Positions 1 to 8,342 of a stretch of DNA of 64,000 bases are shown piece by piece. The stretch is from Stieleria tagensis (GTDB lineage Bacteria > Planctomycetota > Planctomycetia > Pirellulales > Pirellulaceae): contig NZ_JAMYFE010000044.1 of the NCBI RefSeq assembly GCF_024129865.1, forward strand, positions 62,001 through 126,000. Reading direction: 5' to 3'. The notes under the pieces are model-generated. The model was not told the DNA's origin. It saw only the letters and a list, made by a program, of their open reading frames with translations, and ran no database searches. The position numbers were made by a program, and so were the translations under genes. Every line of letters begins with the position of its first letter. The first letter of the stretch is position 1.

Positions 1-303
1 CACATGATGGCCAGCGGCGTGCTGGTGGTGGGCTTACCGCTGTTTGCATTGGTTTTCCTGCGGCATTTGCGTCCTTCCCAGCCTGCCAGCAAAGCCCAGC
101 AAGCCGGCTATTTGGCGACCATTGCAACCGGATTGCTGACGATTTTGACGGTGCTGGCGTGCATGCTTCCGATCGCATCGACCGAACAGATGCACGTGCT
201 GATGGAAACCCACGGTTGGGCCGGGCTGGCGATGATCCCAGCGATCGGACTGCTGTTGATCGGGATGCGAGCTAAACGATCAGCATCGCATCTCCATAGC
301 TGA
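1..303 (+). CDS. C-terminal part of an unrecognised multi-pass membrane protein (cut by left edge)
   Basis: The frame is open from the first base of the window, so the true start probably lies to the left; ATG codons at 4 and 7 are the first visible ones. About 100 residues are seen, with three hydrophobic stretches (roughly residues 4-20, 36-56 and 72-87) separated by short polar loops, and a basic, His-containing C-terminus. I do not recognise the family. The 3' end overlaps the convergent end of queA by about 30 bases. Confidence 0.5.
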   Translation, partial: HMMASGVLVVGLPLFALVFLRHLRPSQPASKAQQAGYLATIATGLLTILTVLACMLPIASTEQMHVLMETHGWAGLAMIPAIGLLLIGMRAKRSASHLHS

Positions 304-1363
304 AGAAGCGGTATTCATTTTCAATCGCTTTGGCATAGGCCTCGAGAATCAGTTCTCGGCTCGCCAGGGCGCTGACCAGTACCAACAGCGTACTTTTGGG
401 CAGATGAAAATTGGTCATCAGGGCGTCAACGACCTGGAACCGATAGGGCGGCCGAATGAACAAGTCGGTTGTTCCGGTCCAAGCGGCGAGTGATCCGCCC
501 TGCTGTGCCGCGGCACTCTCGAGCACGCGGACGCTGGTTGTCCCGACCGCCACACAACGCCCGCCGGCAGCGCGGCGTTCACAGATCAGTTCCGCATTGT
601 CCGCCGAAATCTGGCCCCACTCGGTGTGCATGTCGTGCTCGTCCAACGTGTCGGTGCTGATCGGGCGGAACGTCCCCAGTCCGACATGCAGTGTGACCGA
701 AGCTGTTTCGGTACCACCGTCGCTGATTTGCCGCAGCAAACTGGGGGTGAAATGAAGGCCTGCGGTCGGTGCGGCGACACTACCCGGCGAGCGTGCGAAC
801 ACGGTTTGATAGTTTTCGACGTCAGCGTCCACCATGTGCCCGTCGCGGATATAGGGCGGCAGCGGAACCCGGCCGTACCGCTGCAACCAATCGGCGGCGC
901 TCCAATTGTCGGTGTCCAGTCCGGCGTCCGCCAAAGCCGTCGGAAGGTGTGGAATCACCAACAAATTGCCTTGGTCGGTCCGCGCGACGACCTCCAATCG
1001 CATGCCCGGCAACCCGTTGCGATCCTCCACGGTGATGGTTTCGCCGGCCACCAGTTTCCCACGGGTCTTTGTCAACACTTCCCAGATGCCCGATTCGCTG
1101 TCCTGGCGCAGATACAGCCCCTGCCAACGGCCCATCGTCTTGGTCCGAAAACCGACCATTCGGGCGGGGATCACCCGGCTATCATTCAGTACCAACGTGT
1201 CTTCGCTGCGTAGTAAATCCGGCAGGTCGCGGACGTGAAAATGTTCAATTTCACCGCTGCCACGATGCACCACCATCAGCCGTGCATCGCTACGTGTCGC
1301 CAGCGGTTCTTGCGCGATCCGCTCGCGTGCAAGTTCATAGTCGTATTGGTCGATTTCACTCAT
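272..1363 (-). CDS. queA: S-adenosylmethionine:tRNA ribosyltransferase-isomerase
   Basis: QueA transfers and isomerises the ribosyl part of SAM onto 7-aminomethyl-7-deazaguanine in tRNA, giving epoxyqueuosine in the queuosine pathway; it is cytosolic. The protein is about 363 residues, normal for the family. It opens with the typical MSEIDQYDYELARERIAQ block, followed by LVLNDSRVIPAR near residue 60, the VAAPTAGLHFT motif in the middle and TNFHLPKSTLLVLVSA near the end. The reading frame extends upstream to 1426, but the family N-terminus fixes the start at 1363. No other queuosine gene is seen nearby. It diverges from the primase-like gene. Confidence 0.95.
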   Translation of the reverse strand: MSEIDQYDYELARERIAQEPLATRSDARLMVVHRGSGEIEHFHVRDLPDLLRSEDTLVLNDSRVIPARMVGFRTKTMGRWQGLYLRQDSESGIWEVLTKTRGKLVAGETITVEDRNGLPGMRLEVVARTDQGNLLVIPHLPTALADAGLDTDNWSAADWLQRYGRVPLPPYIRDGHMVDADVENYQTVFARSPGSVAAPTAGLHFTPSLLRQISDGGTETASVTLHVGLGTFRPISTDTLDEHDMHTEWGQISADNAELICERRAAGGRCVAVGTTSVRVLESAAAQQGGSLAAWTGTTDLFIRPPYRFQVVDALMTNFHLPKSTLLVLVSALASRELILEAYAKAIENEYRFFSYGDAMLIV

Positions 1364-1528
1364 TCCGGCAAGTGTAACAACGATCGCCGATGGTGAAGAT
1401 GGGACACAAGTTTCGCTGACCGACACAACCGGCCCGAATTCAAACTTACGCGGGTTGATTCACTCGATCGCCGGATCGTTGCCGAATCAAAGTTCTGTAC
1501 AACCGTGTCGACCATTCCTATCTGCCGC

Positions 1529-1532
1529 GGAG
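1529..1532 (+). promoter_or_regulatory. Shine-Dalgarno that decides the primase-like start
   Basis: A GGAG lies 5 bases before the ATG at 1538. It favours that start over the in-frame GTG at 1505. Confidence 0.5.
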
Positions 1533-1537
1533 CCACG

Positions 1538-2626
1538 ATGCCGTTTTACAACGTTGACCAATTGCGACAATCCGCCCAAGGCCGCTGGGCAGACATCCTG
1601 GTCTCGGCTGGACTGCCAGCGTCGGTTTTAGATGGCCGCAACCACGCCTGTCCCAAATGTGGCGGGCACGATCGATTTGCGGCCTTTTCAGATTTGGACC
1701 AACGCGGCGCCGTCCACTGTCGTCATTGTTTCACCCGTGGAAGTCAGATCGCACCGTGTGACGGAATTGCCACGATCCGCTGGTGGACCGGCGGTTCCTT
1801 TGCCGACGCGCTGGCGATGTTGGCTGGCGCTCTCGGTGTGCACTCTCAGACCGCCGCGTTGGCACCACGCTCCCATGCGCGATGGGCATCCAGCATCGCT
1901 GCGCAAGTACCGACGGACCTGTCGCCGGAATTGATCCACCAGCACACGCACTTTGCGCGCCAGGCCTATCAACGAATGCAACCGACCGATCGCGATCGGT
2001 TGGCGCGGCACCTGTATGTCTCGCCCGCTGCCCTAACCTCCTTGCGGGTGGGCATGACGTCCGACGAACAGTGTGCGACGTGGCCGATGCGAAACGAATC
2101 CGGACAAGTGATCGGCGTCCGCATCAGTGCGCTGCCCTGGACGGGCGCAGGCAACGCCAAATGGTCACGGCGCGGCAGCCACAGCGGGTTATTCATTCCC
2201 CGGGAATCAGACTGCGGTCAGCGACCGTTGTATGTCACCGAAGGCGCGTCCGACACGGCCGCAGCCAACAGTCTAGGCTTGTGGGCGATCGGACGAGCGA
2301 GTTGCACGACATCGACCTTTTTCATCGACCGCTACATTGCCATTCATAAACCGCCACGTGTGACGATCATCGCCGATAACGATGCCGCGGGATTGAACGG
2401 GGCAATGCGGCTGGCAAAATCGTTGCGTGAAACGATGCCGTCCGGCATGGATTCGGTCAACGTGATCGTACCACCGCAACCGTCCATGGATCTGCGCCGC
2501 TGGATTGCACAGGGAGCCAACCAGGCCGACATTTGCGGCGCCACGCCGGTTTCGCAATACCGCCAATCCAGCCAACCGATGCTGAATTTCGAGAGCCAGC
2601 CATGGAACACGGCCGGACAGTGTTAA
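1538..2626 (+). CDS. Phage/plasmid-type primase: zinc-ribbon plus Toprim protein
   Basis: About 362 residues. Near residues 35-65 there is a primase-type zinc ribbon (CPKCGGHDRF, then CRHC after about 20 residues), as in P4-alpha/gp4-type primases. From about residue 215 a Toprim domain follows: VTEGASDTAAA carries the first acidic residue and IIADNDAAG the second acidic pair. No helicase domain follows, and there are no integrase, capsid or replication genes around, so this is a solitary primase-like protein between housekeeping genes. It could prime DNA repair or be a relic of a mobile element. The domain assignment is firm; the role is not known. Confidence 0.8.
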   Translation: MPFYNVDQLRQSAQGRWADILVSAGLPASVLDGRNHACPKCGGHDRFAAFSDLDQRGAVHCRHCFTRGSQIAPCDGIATIRWWTGGSFADALAMLAGALGVHSQTAALAPRSHARWASSIAAQVPTDLSPELIHQHTHFARQAYQRMQPTDRDRLARHLYVSPAALTSLRVGMTSDEQCATWPMRNESGQVIGVRISALPWTGAGNAKWSRRGSHSGLFIPRESDCGQRPLYVTEGASDTAAANSLGLWAIGRASCTTSTFFIDRYIAIHKPPRVTIIADNDAAGLNGAMRLAKSLRETMPSGMDSVNVIVPPQPSMDLRRWIAQGANQADICGATPVSQYRQSSQPMLNFESQPWNTAGQC

Positions 2627-2675
2627 CGCGTCGTCGAAGCGGCTGGAAAGGACTCCCGGCGCGCCGCTGTTTTCT

Positions 2676-4112
2676 TTAGAAGCAGACGGCGCGGTCGCCG
2701 GCATCAATTTTGACCAATCCGGCTGCGTCAGTGGCCACCGCGATCGCGTGGCTTCCACTGATCTCCTGGATCAACAGATGCGCCACCAATCGTTCGCCAG
2801 TCAGGTAGTGATGGTAGACCGCAACGGAGGCTCCCACGGTCATTCGGTTGCCGCTTTGCAGCAGCACACGTCCGCTGGGCTGGTCGACTCCCAATACCGT
2901 TGCCGTCACGCGGCGTCGTTCCGTCGCCGACTGGGTTGGCATCGGTTTGGCTGTTGTAGCACGAGCACGAATCGGCAACGCGATCGGCTGTGGCAAGGTG
3001 ACCGGTTGCGGCAGGTTGGTCAGGGTTTGCTGACGGCTGCGCGACTCGGTGACACCCGATCGATCCGAGAGGGAATAGTTAACAGCTGGCGGTGTCGCCG
3101 TGTCGGTGGCCGAGACCGGGGTGATCGTCACCGGTTGGATTCGCATGCCTCCGACCACCTTTAGATTTCCGACTTCGACCCGAATCGGTTTTCGTTGAAC
3201 CTGAGCGGATTGCATCAGGGTCAATTCGGCGTTTGATGGTGCACCGATCGCGGCCGAATCGTCCGCTTCAGCGTCTTCGCGAGCCTTCTTTTTCTTTTCC
3301 GCTTCCTCTTCACTATCAAACTCGGGCAACGTTTGCACGCTTCCTTCGCCCTCGATGGCGCTCGGTTGTGCTTCGCCTTCACCGGGAATCGCCTCCGGTG
3401 TGACTTCCGGCAACGTTTCCGGTTCAGGATCGGCCAATTCAGGGATGTCTTCTTCGATCGGACCGGTGGCGCGGTTGGGGCAACAAACCTTCATCGCACG
3501 AGCAGCCGCCTGACGGATTTCCGCATTGGGCTCCAACATGCATCCCGAATCGTCTCGTTCGTAAGCAATCTCACTCAGCCGTTTCGTGACTTTTTCGCTG
3601 CAGCAAGATGTCGAACCACATTTTTTGCAACATTCACCCGACGCGGTTTCTTCAATCGCTTCGATCGAAGCGAGTCTGACGTCCGGCGTGCAGTCGTCCA
3701 TCGCAGCCAACAGTGCGTCGGTGATCTTGCCTTCTTTGTCGTAGCAACCGCAGCCCATTTTGGCCAAGTACTTGATCGCTTTGATCTTCTGGGCCTTCAT
3801 GTCTTCGGCTTGTTTGACTTCCGCAGCCGCTTTAATGGCTGGATTTTCGGATTCCAAGTTTGCCGGATCACCGATCCGCTTTAGCGCTGGTTTTCGTTCC
3901 AGTCCCGGATGGTTGCCACGGCGGTTGGTGGTGACGTCACGGATTTTCTGGATGCCTTGTGGAATGCCCATGAAGCGCCAGATCGTCGGGGTCGGCGCGG
4001 CTGCGGGCGTTTGGGCGTAGCTCAGTCCCCCAGTGCTCAGTGCCCCAGTGCTCAAGGCGACCGCCACCGCAGAAATCCGGATGAGTTGGTTAGTTTTCAC
4101 AATGCAATCCAT
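2676..4112 (-). CDS. Secreted Cys-rich HEAT-like repeat protein (planctomycete-type)
   Basis: The N-terminus is a signal peptide with an Ala/Leu/Ser-rich core ending near SYAQ, so the protein is exported. Residues 90-215 look like HEAT-type helical repeats (alternating DVRLASIEAIEE and EIRQAAARAMK blocks) with about ten cysteines in CGC, CCKKC, SCC and VCC groups, which may bind metal or form disulfides. An acidic Pro/Glu linker and a Lys/Glu stretch follow, then a C-terminal domain of about 80 residues with beta-like patterns (RRRVTATVLGVDQPSGRVLL). The start could also be the ATG at 4136. It follows the AlkC-like gene on the same strand after about 320 bases. The function is not known. Confidence 0.7.
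   Translation of the reverse strand: MDCIVKTNQLIRISAVAVALSTGALSTGGLSYAQTPAAAPTPTIWRFMGIPQGIQKIRDVTTNRRGNHPGLERKPALKRIGDPANLESENPAIKAAAEVKQAEDMKAQKIKAIKYLAKMGCGCYDKEGKITDALLAAMDDCTPDVRLASIEAIEETASGECCKKCGSTSCCSEKVTKRLSEIAYERDDSGCMLEPNAEIRQAAARAMKVCCPNRATGPIEEDIPELADPEPETLPEVTPEAIPGEGEAQPSAIEGEGSVQTLPEFDSEEEAEKKKKAREDAEADDSAAIGAPSNAELTLMQSAQVQRKPIRVEVGNLKVVGGMRIQPVTITPVSATDTATPPAVNYSLSDRSGVTESRSRQQTLTNLPQPVTLPQPIALPIRARATTAKPMPTQSATERRRVTATVLGVDQPSGRVLLQSGNRMTVGASVAVYHHYLTGERLVAHLLIQEISGSHAIAVATDAAGLVKIDAGDRAVCF
4028..4057 (-). repeat. 15-bp tandem duplication in a signal peptide
   Basis: Two adjacent near-identical 15-base units (CCCCAGTGCTCAGTG on the plus strand) encode the repeated ALSTG of the hydrophobic core of the signal peptide. 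In-frame expansion keeps the peptide hydrophobic. Confidence 0.7.
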
Positions 4113-4432
4113 TGCCGTTGGTGTGTCGATCGCCATCTCGCCGCGAAGCGCCCGATCGAGGATTCTCGTTCACGAAAATCTGAATGCGAATTTAGACATC
4201 TGCCCTGTTCTCTAAAATCGGCTGAAGTCATGCCAAAGTTCAGACACAAACAGACGGTCTGGTCAATCCACCCCCCGTTTCTAGTGAAGCCTGGTAAAGT
4301 TTGACGGTTCGGTATTTCGCGTCGGCGGAGTGATCCAGAGAATCGGCACAATCGGCAACAGTGACTCGGTGCCAGGGATCGTCAACATCGCCCCTCCGCC
4401 AATTCTCCCCCCACCAAGCCTATCCCAGACGT
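4113..4432. other. Intergenic region between the AlkC-like and Cys-rich HEAT-like genes
   Basis: About 320 bases without a convincing gene. Small open frames here lack family features. A short palindrome CAGAC-G-GTCTG lies near 4250. This is the likely promoter region for the Cys-rich protein; no clear -35/-10 pair can be named. Confidence 0.4.
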
Positions 4433-5584
4433 TTAAGTTTCGATTCCGATCAATTCAAACGATCGGGTCCCCTGCGGTTTCCCGTTGATCTGAAGCGTGA
4501 CGTGGTGTGTGCCAGGATACAGCCGGAACGTCGTCGCGGCGGCGCGCAGTAGATGACGCTTACGAACCACACAGGACTCGCCCGCCCCCAATCGCAACTG
4601 CTTGATCTTGTGGACTTTGGGCGACCGCGTCCCGTTGGCTTTCACGAATTCGATCACATAGTCAACGATCAACGCCTCACTGCGATCTGCGGTGACGGTG
4701 AAACAAAGTTCGATCGCCTGACCAGGGGAAACGACCGGTGGAGTCAATTGGAACTCGCTGACCTCGATTTTTGGCTGAGGATTGAAGCCCAGAAATCGCA
4801 ACGCGCCGGGGTGGCCTTGTTTGACAAGGGTGCGCAGCGCGTGTCGGTTGATCCATTGCAATTCTTGAGCGTCTTGACGATCGAGGTTTTTCCAACGTCG
4901 CAACGTTTCCAAGACGACATCGGGCTGCGATTTTGAAATGTCATTCAAGTGATTGGCAACCGATCGTGTCACATAGCGGGCTCGGTCAGCGTGCAGCGTG
5001 TCCAGAAAGGGAATCGGTGTGGTGGGATCGATCGACAATCGCCGTGACCATGGCAGCAATGGTCGTGTGCCTTCACTGACCAAACGCCGGACGTGATAGT
5101 TTTTGTCATTGGACCACTTCTGCAATTCAGCCAAAGTGACCTCGGGATGCTGATCGATGAACGTACGGATCGCGTCTTCCATTGAAAACCGCTGCGTCAG
5201 TGCTTTGAGCGTCCGCAAAGACAGTTTCAAATGTTTCTTGGCCGTACCATTGCGGACCACAAACTCGCCCAATGCGGCAAAGATGAAATCACCGAAATCG
5301 TCATCGGTGCGATTCGGATCCAACGGCGGGGGCAACGCGGCAGTGATCTGTTTGGCCGCCGTAGCATAATCGTCGGCCAAATACTTTTCCAAACTCCCTG
5401 CGATGTGCACGATTCGCTGCTTCAATTCCAATTCGACCAGCGAATCCATCACGTCCCTGATAAAACCCTTGTCGTCAAAATCATCGTCGGCGCTACGAAA
5501 CTGGTTTGCCAAGTATTCGACCCGGTCGCGGTTGAACAACTGGTCTTTCAAACTGAACCCGGCGCTGGGACCTTTGGTAGCCAT
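4433..5584 (-). CDS. AlkC-like DNA glycosylase (HEAT-like repeats plus Ig-like domain)
   Basis: About 383 residues. The first 280 or so match the AlkC type of DNA alkylation repair proteins: FSLKDQLFNRDRVEYLA at the start, LELKQRIVHIA, PPPLDPNRTDDDFGDFIFA, then HEAT-like repeats containing YHVRRLVSEGTRP. The last 100 residues form a beta-rich Ig-like domain, as known for part of the AlkC family, which excises N3-methylcytosine and N3-methyladenine. The start at 5584 is chosen from the family N-terminus and because its ATG overlaps the upstream batD stop by one base (TAATG); the frame itself runs upstream to 5653. The gene is therefore probably the last one translated with the Bat operon, an odd place for a repair enzyme. 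Confidence 0.88.
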   Translation of the reverse strand: MATKGPSAGFSLKDQLFNRDRVEYLANQFRSADDDFDDKGFIRDVMDSLVELELKQRIVHIAGSLEKYLADDYATAAKQITAALPPPLDPNRTDDDFGDFIFAALGEFVVRNGTAKKHLKLSLRTLKALTQRFSMEDAIRTFIDQHPEVTLAELQKWSNDKNYHVRRLVSEGTRPLLPWSRRLSIDPTTPIPFLDTLHADRARYVTRSVANHLNDISKSQPDVVLETLRRWKNLDRQDAQELQWINRHALRTLVKQGHPGALRFLGFNPQPKIEVSEFQLTPPVVSPGQAIELCFTVTADRSEALIVDYVIEFVKANGTRSPKVHKIKQLRLGAGESCVVRKRHLLRAAATTFRLYPGTHHVTLQINGKPQGTRSFELIGIET

Positions 5585-8313
5585 TAAATCACTTCGATTT
5601 GATCGGAGCGGACCCATCCACTGTGGTTTGCATCGACCAGGATTTTGGCCCATTCGTTGCGGCGGTGAATCAATTCCACGCGTCGTCCTTGCGCGTCTTC
5701 AATCCGACCGGTGCTGGCGAATTGTTCACCGTCGCCGGAACGCAATTCAATTGTCGCCGGAACCAGAACAGCCATGCTAGGGTCCGTCGCCGATTGTACC
5801 GCCAACTGAAATGAACCACCGGCCAGCACAAATAACAGTAAACATCCCACCGCGATGGATTTCCATGCAAATCGGACATTCAACAATCCAATGGAAATTA
5901 CAGCCCACAACGCAATCCAGGCAATGACGGCGACGATGGCCAGCGTGTTGGGGTGAACGTAGCGAGTCAGAAACTGATTCGCGGCGTTTAGATGACTGGC
6001 AATCCCCTCGGCACGCGGCGGATCACTGCGGACCGCACCGGATGTCGATTGCACATAATCCAAATTCGCGCGATAGTGGGCGTTGGTCGGGTCGAGTTTC
6101 AGTGCGCGGTAGTAATTCGCAATCGCTCGCCCACTCTGACCGCTCAATTGGTACGCATTTGCCAAATTGAAATACAGTTGATCACTCTCGACTCCGGAAT
6201 CAACGATCAACTGATACTTGGTCGCGGCTTCTGTTGCCGACGCTTGGCTGTCGGCCGGCGCATCCGTTTTCAGATCCAATGCATGTTCATAGGCCACCGT
6301 GGCTTCGTCCAACAAGACTTGCGTGTCGGCGGCATCAGTAGTGGCGGCGGAGACAGACGTTGCGGCAATCGCAAGACTGAAACACAAGACGGTTGCGGTT
6401 GTCACGGTTGAACGTTTGCTTGCGCGCGGTGCCACAGGGCGACGCGGCAGCGATTCCACGGCGATGTCGTGAACCAGTTCGGATGCGATCCGTTGAAGGT
6501 CATCCAGCGGAGGGAAAGCGTTGGACGAGTATTGGTCGTCGCACTGTTCCAATAGCCGCTCGGACCGAATCGCCAATTGCCGTGAGCCGGATTTCCGCAG
6601 CACGCCGATCGCTGCAGCCGGAGTTTCCGTCGCCAGTTGTCGGCGGAACTGTCGCGTCAAAAACTCTCTGAAAGCGTTCCCGATCTGTCGGTTTGACTCA
6701 GCCGCTTCGATTCTGGAGAGACAAATTCGCAGCGGGGATCGAATTTGATCGGACAGGCTACTGATCGGTCGCCAAACCCGCAGCAGCGCGATCAGCAACG
6801 TCACCAAAGGTGCGGCTGCCAACCACCAGCGATTGGCAGCTAGCAACGACGCGGCACCAGGGCGGCTGTTCAAAACACTCTGTCCGCTAAAGTTGTCAAA
6901 CGAAACCAATGATGGATTTGTTGTAGCATCACTCGAATCACCCGACGACGCATTGTCGCCCCCGCTCACAATCGAACTCAGTTCAAGCGTGTCTGCTTGG
7001 TCGACCGTGATTTGAATGGGATGGCTGTAAACCGTGACAAACTTTTCTTGGTCTGGGTCAAAATAGCTGAGCGGGATGCCGGGGATTTCGGTGATTCCCT
7101 GCTTTCGCGGACGAATGGTTGTCGAAAACAGTTTCTGTTCTCCATCGACGATTCCCGCGAGTGGTTCGTCGGGCACACGAAAATCGTCCGTCAACATCGC
7201 CAGCTCACTTAGCGGAGGTGCCTGGACGCGATCCATCGGGCCGCTGCCAGCGATGCCGACGTGCAATCGGATCGGATCACCGGCCTGAACATGAACCGGA
7301 TTGGCTTCGGTCACAATCTGGTATTGGCCAACCGCACCACGATAGTCCGCCGGTCGTCCTTCGCTGGGGATCGGTTGCACTTGAATCGGTTGGACTTCGG
7401 CATTGACGACCAATGGGCGCACCGCCGTGACACTCAGCCGAGACTGAAATGGCGAGGCAAAGAAATCGTCATCGAATCCCCCTCGGGCACCGGGAAAACG
7501 ACCACCGAAGAAACGCGAGAGAGGGTCACGTGCCTGTCCCAATTCCGTCGGATAGCGGACGATGATCTGAACATCGTCGCCGTCGATTTTGCCCGGTCGC
7601 TGGGGGTAAACCGTGGTGCCGATTTCATACAGGTAGTAGCTGCGTTGGTTGCCGTCACCATCGTCTCGCAGCACCTCTTGACCGCCGGGGCGCTGATTTT
7701 GTTGATTCAGTTCTTTCATGCGGTCGGTGAAAGGCCCCCAATTGGTTTCCTCGGCGATTGAATTCCACATGTCCCCTTCCGACAACACCAGACTTCGCTC
7801 CTTGTCGCGATAGGGACGCAACCAAATTTTCAGCGACAAATCCAGGGATTGCCCGACGTAAATCCGATCATGATTACCAACGATCTCGGCAAACATCAGG
7901 TCGCCCGTTTCACTGGTGGTCGCAACCAATTGCAGTTCGGAGATGGAGTGTGATTCACCATCGGCTTGGACCGTAAACGACGGAATCGTGAACGTGCCTT
8001 CGCGTTGTGGTGTGATCCGGTAAGTGTAGATCAGTGAATGACTGCTCGATCGGTGACCATTGATGATGCTAGTTCGAGAACTTCGCTGGGGGACACCATC
8101 GTCCTCGATCACCAGGCCATCTACTGTTGGCACCGTCGGAGGTTCGGATTCTGAGGCGTTGCTGATGCGAATTTGCAGACGCACCGGCAATCCGACGTAT
8201 GTCTCACGTCCAGACAAACCGGCCGCTACATCGGCGGCCGATGCAATCGCACCACAACAGGTCACCAGCAGTGCTGCGAGCAGCACGCATCTCACAATCG
8301 TCGGTTTTGTCAT
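5584..8313 (-). CDS. batD: BatD aerotolerance protein fused to a BatE-like TPR/SH3 half
   Basis: About 909 residues. A signal peptide (residues 1-28, ending SAAD) precedes a BatD-type periplasmic region of beta domains with the GRETYVGLPVRLQI start and YTYRITPQREGTFTIPSF. One membrane helix follows near residue 500 (WWLAAAPLVTLLIALL). From about residue 636 a second, signal-like hydrophobic segment begins, then TPR repeats (residues 660-755, FNLANAYQLSGQSGRAI), two membrane helices and a bacterial SH3 domain ending GWVRSDQIEVI, the layout of BatE. A good AGGAG at 8320-8324 decides the start at 8313 over the frame's further extension to 8349. Bat proteins belong to envelope stress and aerotolerance systems; the exact biochemical role is unknown. 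Confidence 0.88.
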   Translation of the reverse strand: MTKPTIVRCVLLAALLVTCCGAIASAADVAAGLSGRETYVGLPVRLQIRISNASESEPPTVPTVDGLVIEDDGVPQRSSRTSIINGHRSSSHSLIYTYRITPQREGTFTIPSFTVQADGESHSISELQLVATTSETGDLMFAEIVGNHDRIYVGQSLDLSLKIWLRPYRDKERSLVLSEGDMWNSIAEETNWGPFTDRMKELNQQNQRPGGQEVLRDDGDGNQRSYYLYEIGTTVYPQRPGKIDGDDVQIIVRYPTELGQARDPLSRFFGGRFPGARGGFDDDFFASPFQSRLSVTAVRPLVVNAEVQPIQVQPIPSEGRPADYRGAVGQYQIVTEANPVHVQAGDPIRLHVGIAGSGPMDRVQAPPLSELAMLTDDFRVPDEPLAGIVDGEQKLFSTTIRPRKQGITEIPGIPLSYFDPDQEKFVTVYSHPIQITVDQADTLELSSIVSGGDNASSGDSSDATTNPSLVSFDNFSGQSVLNSRPGAASLLAANRWWLAAAPLVTLLIALLRVWRPISSLSDQIRSPLRICLSRIEAAESNRQIGNAFREFLTRQFRRQLATETPAAAIGVLRKSGSRQLAIRSERLLEQCDDQYSSNAFPPLDDLQRIASELVHDIAVESLPRRPVAPRASKRSTVTTATVLCFSLAIAATSVSAATTDAADTQVLLDEATVAYEHALDLKTDAPADSQASATEAATKYQLIVDSGVESDQLYFNLANAYQLSGQSGRAIANYYRALKLDPTNAHYRANLDYVQSTSGAVRSDPPRAEGIASHLNAANQFLTRYVHPNTLAIVAVIAWIALWAVISIGLLNVRFAWKSIAVGCLLLFVLAGGSFQLAVQSATDPSMAVLVPATIELRSGDGEQFASTGRIEDAQGRRVELIHRRNEWAKILVDANHSGWVRSDQIEVI

Positions 8314-8319
8314 CGATTT

Positions 8320-8324
8320 CTCCT
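8320..8324 (-). promoter_or_regulatory. Shine-Dalgarno for batD
   Basis: AGGAG on the minus strand, six bases before the ATG at 8313. It supports this start over upstream in-frame codons. Confidence 0.6.
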
Positions 8325-8342
8325 GTGAATACATGCTGCTAC

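Noticed and set aside
2640-2675. Possible terminator between the primase-like and HEAT-like genes
   Set aside because: A GC palindrome (CGGCGCGCCG) is followed by TTTTC, but it has no loop and the T-run is short; support is too weak.
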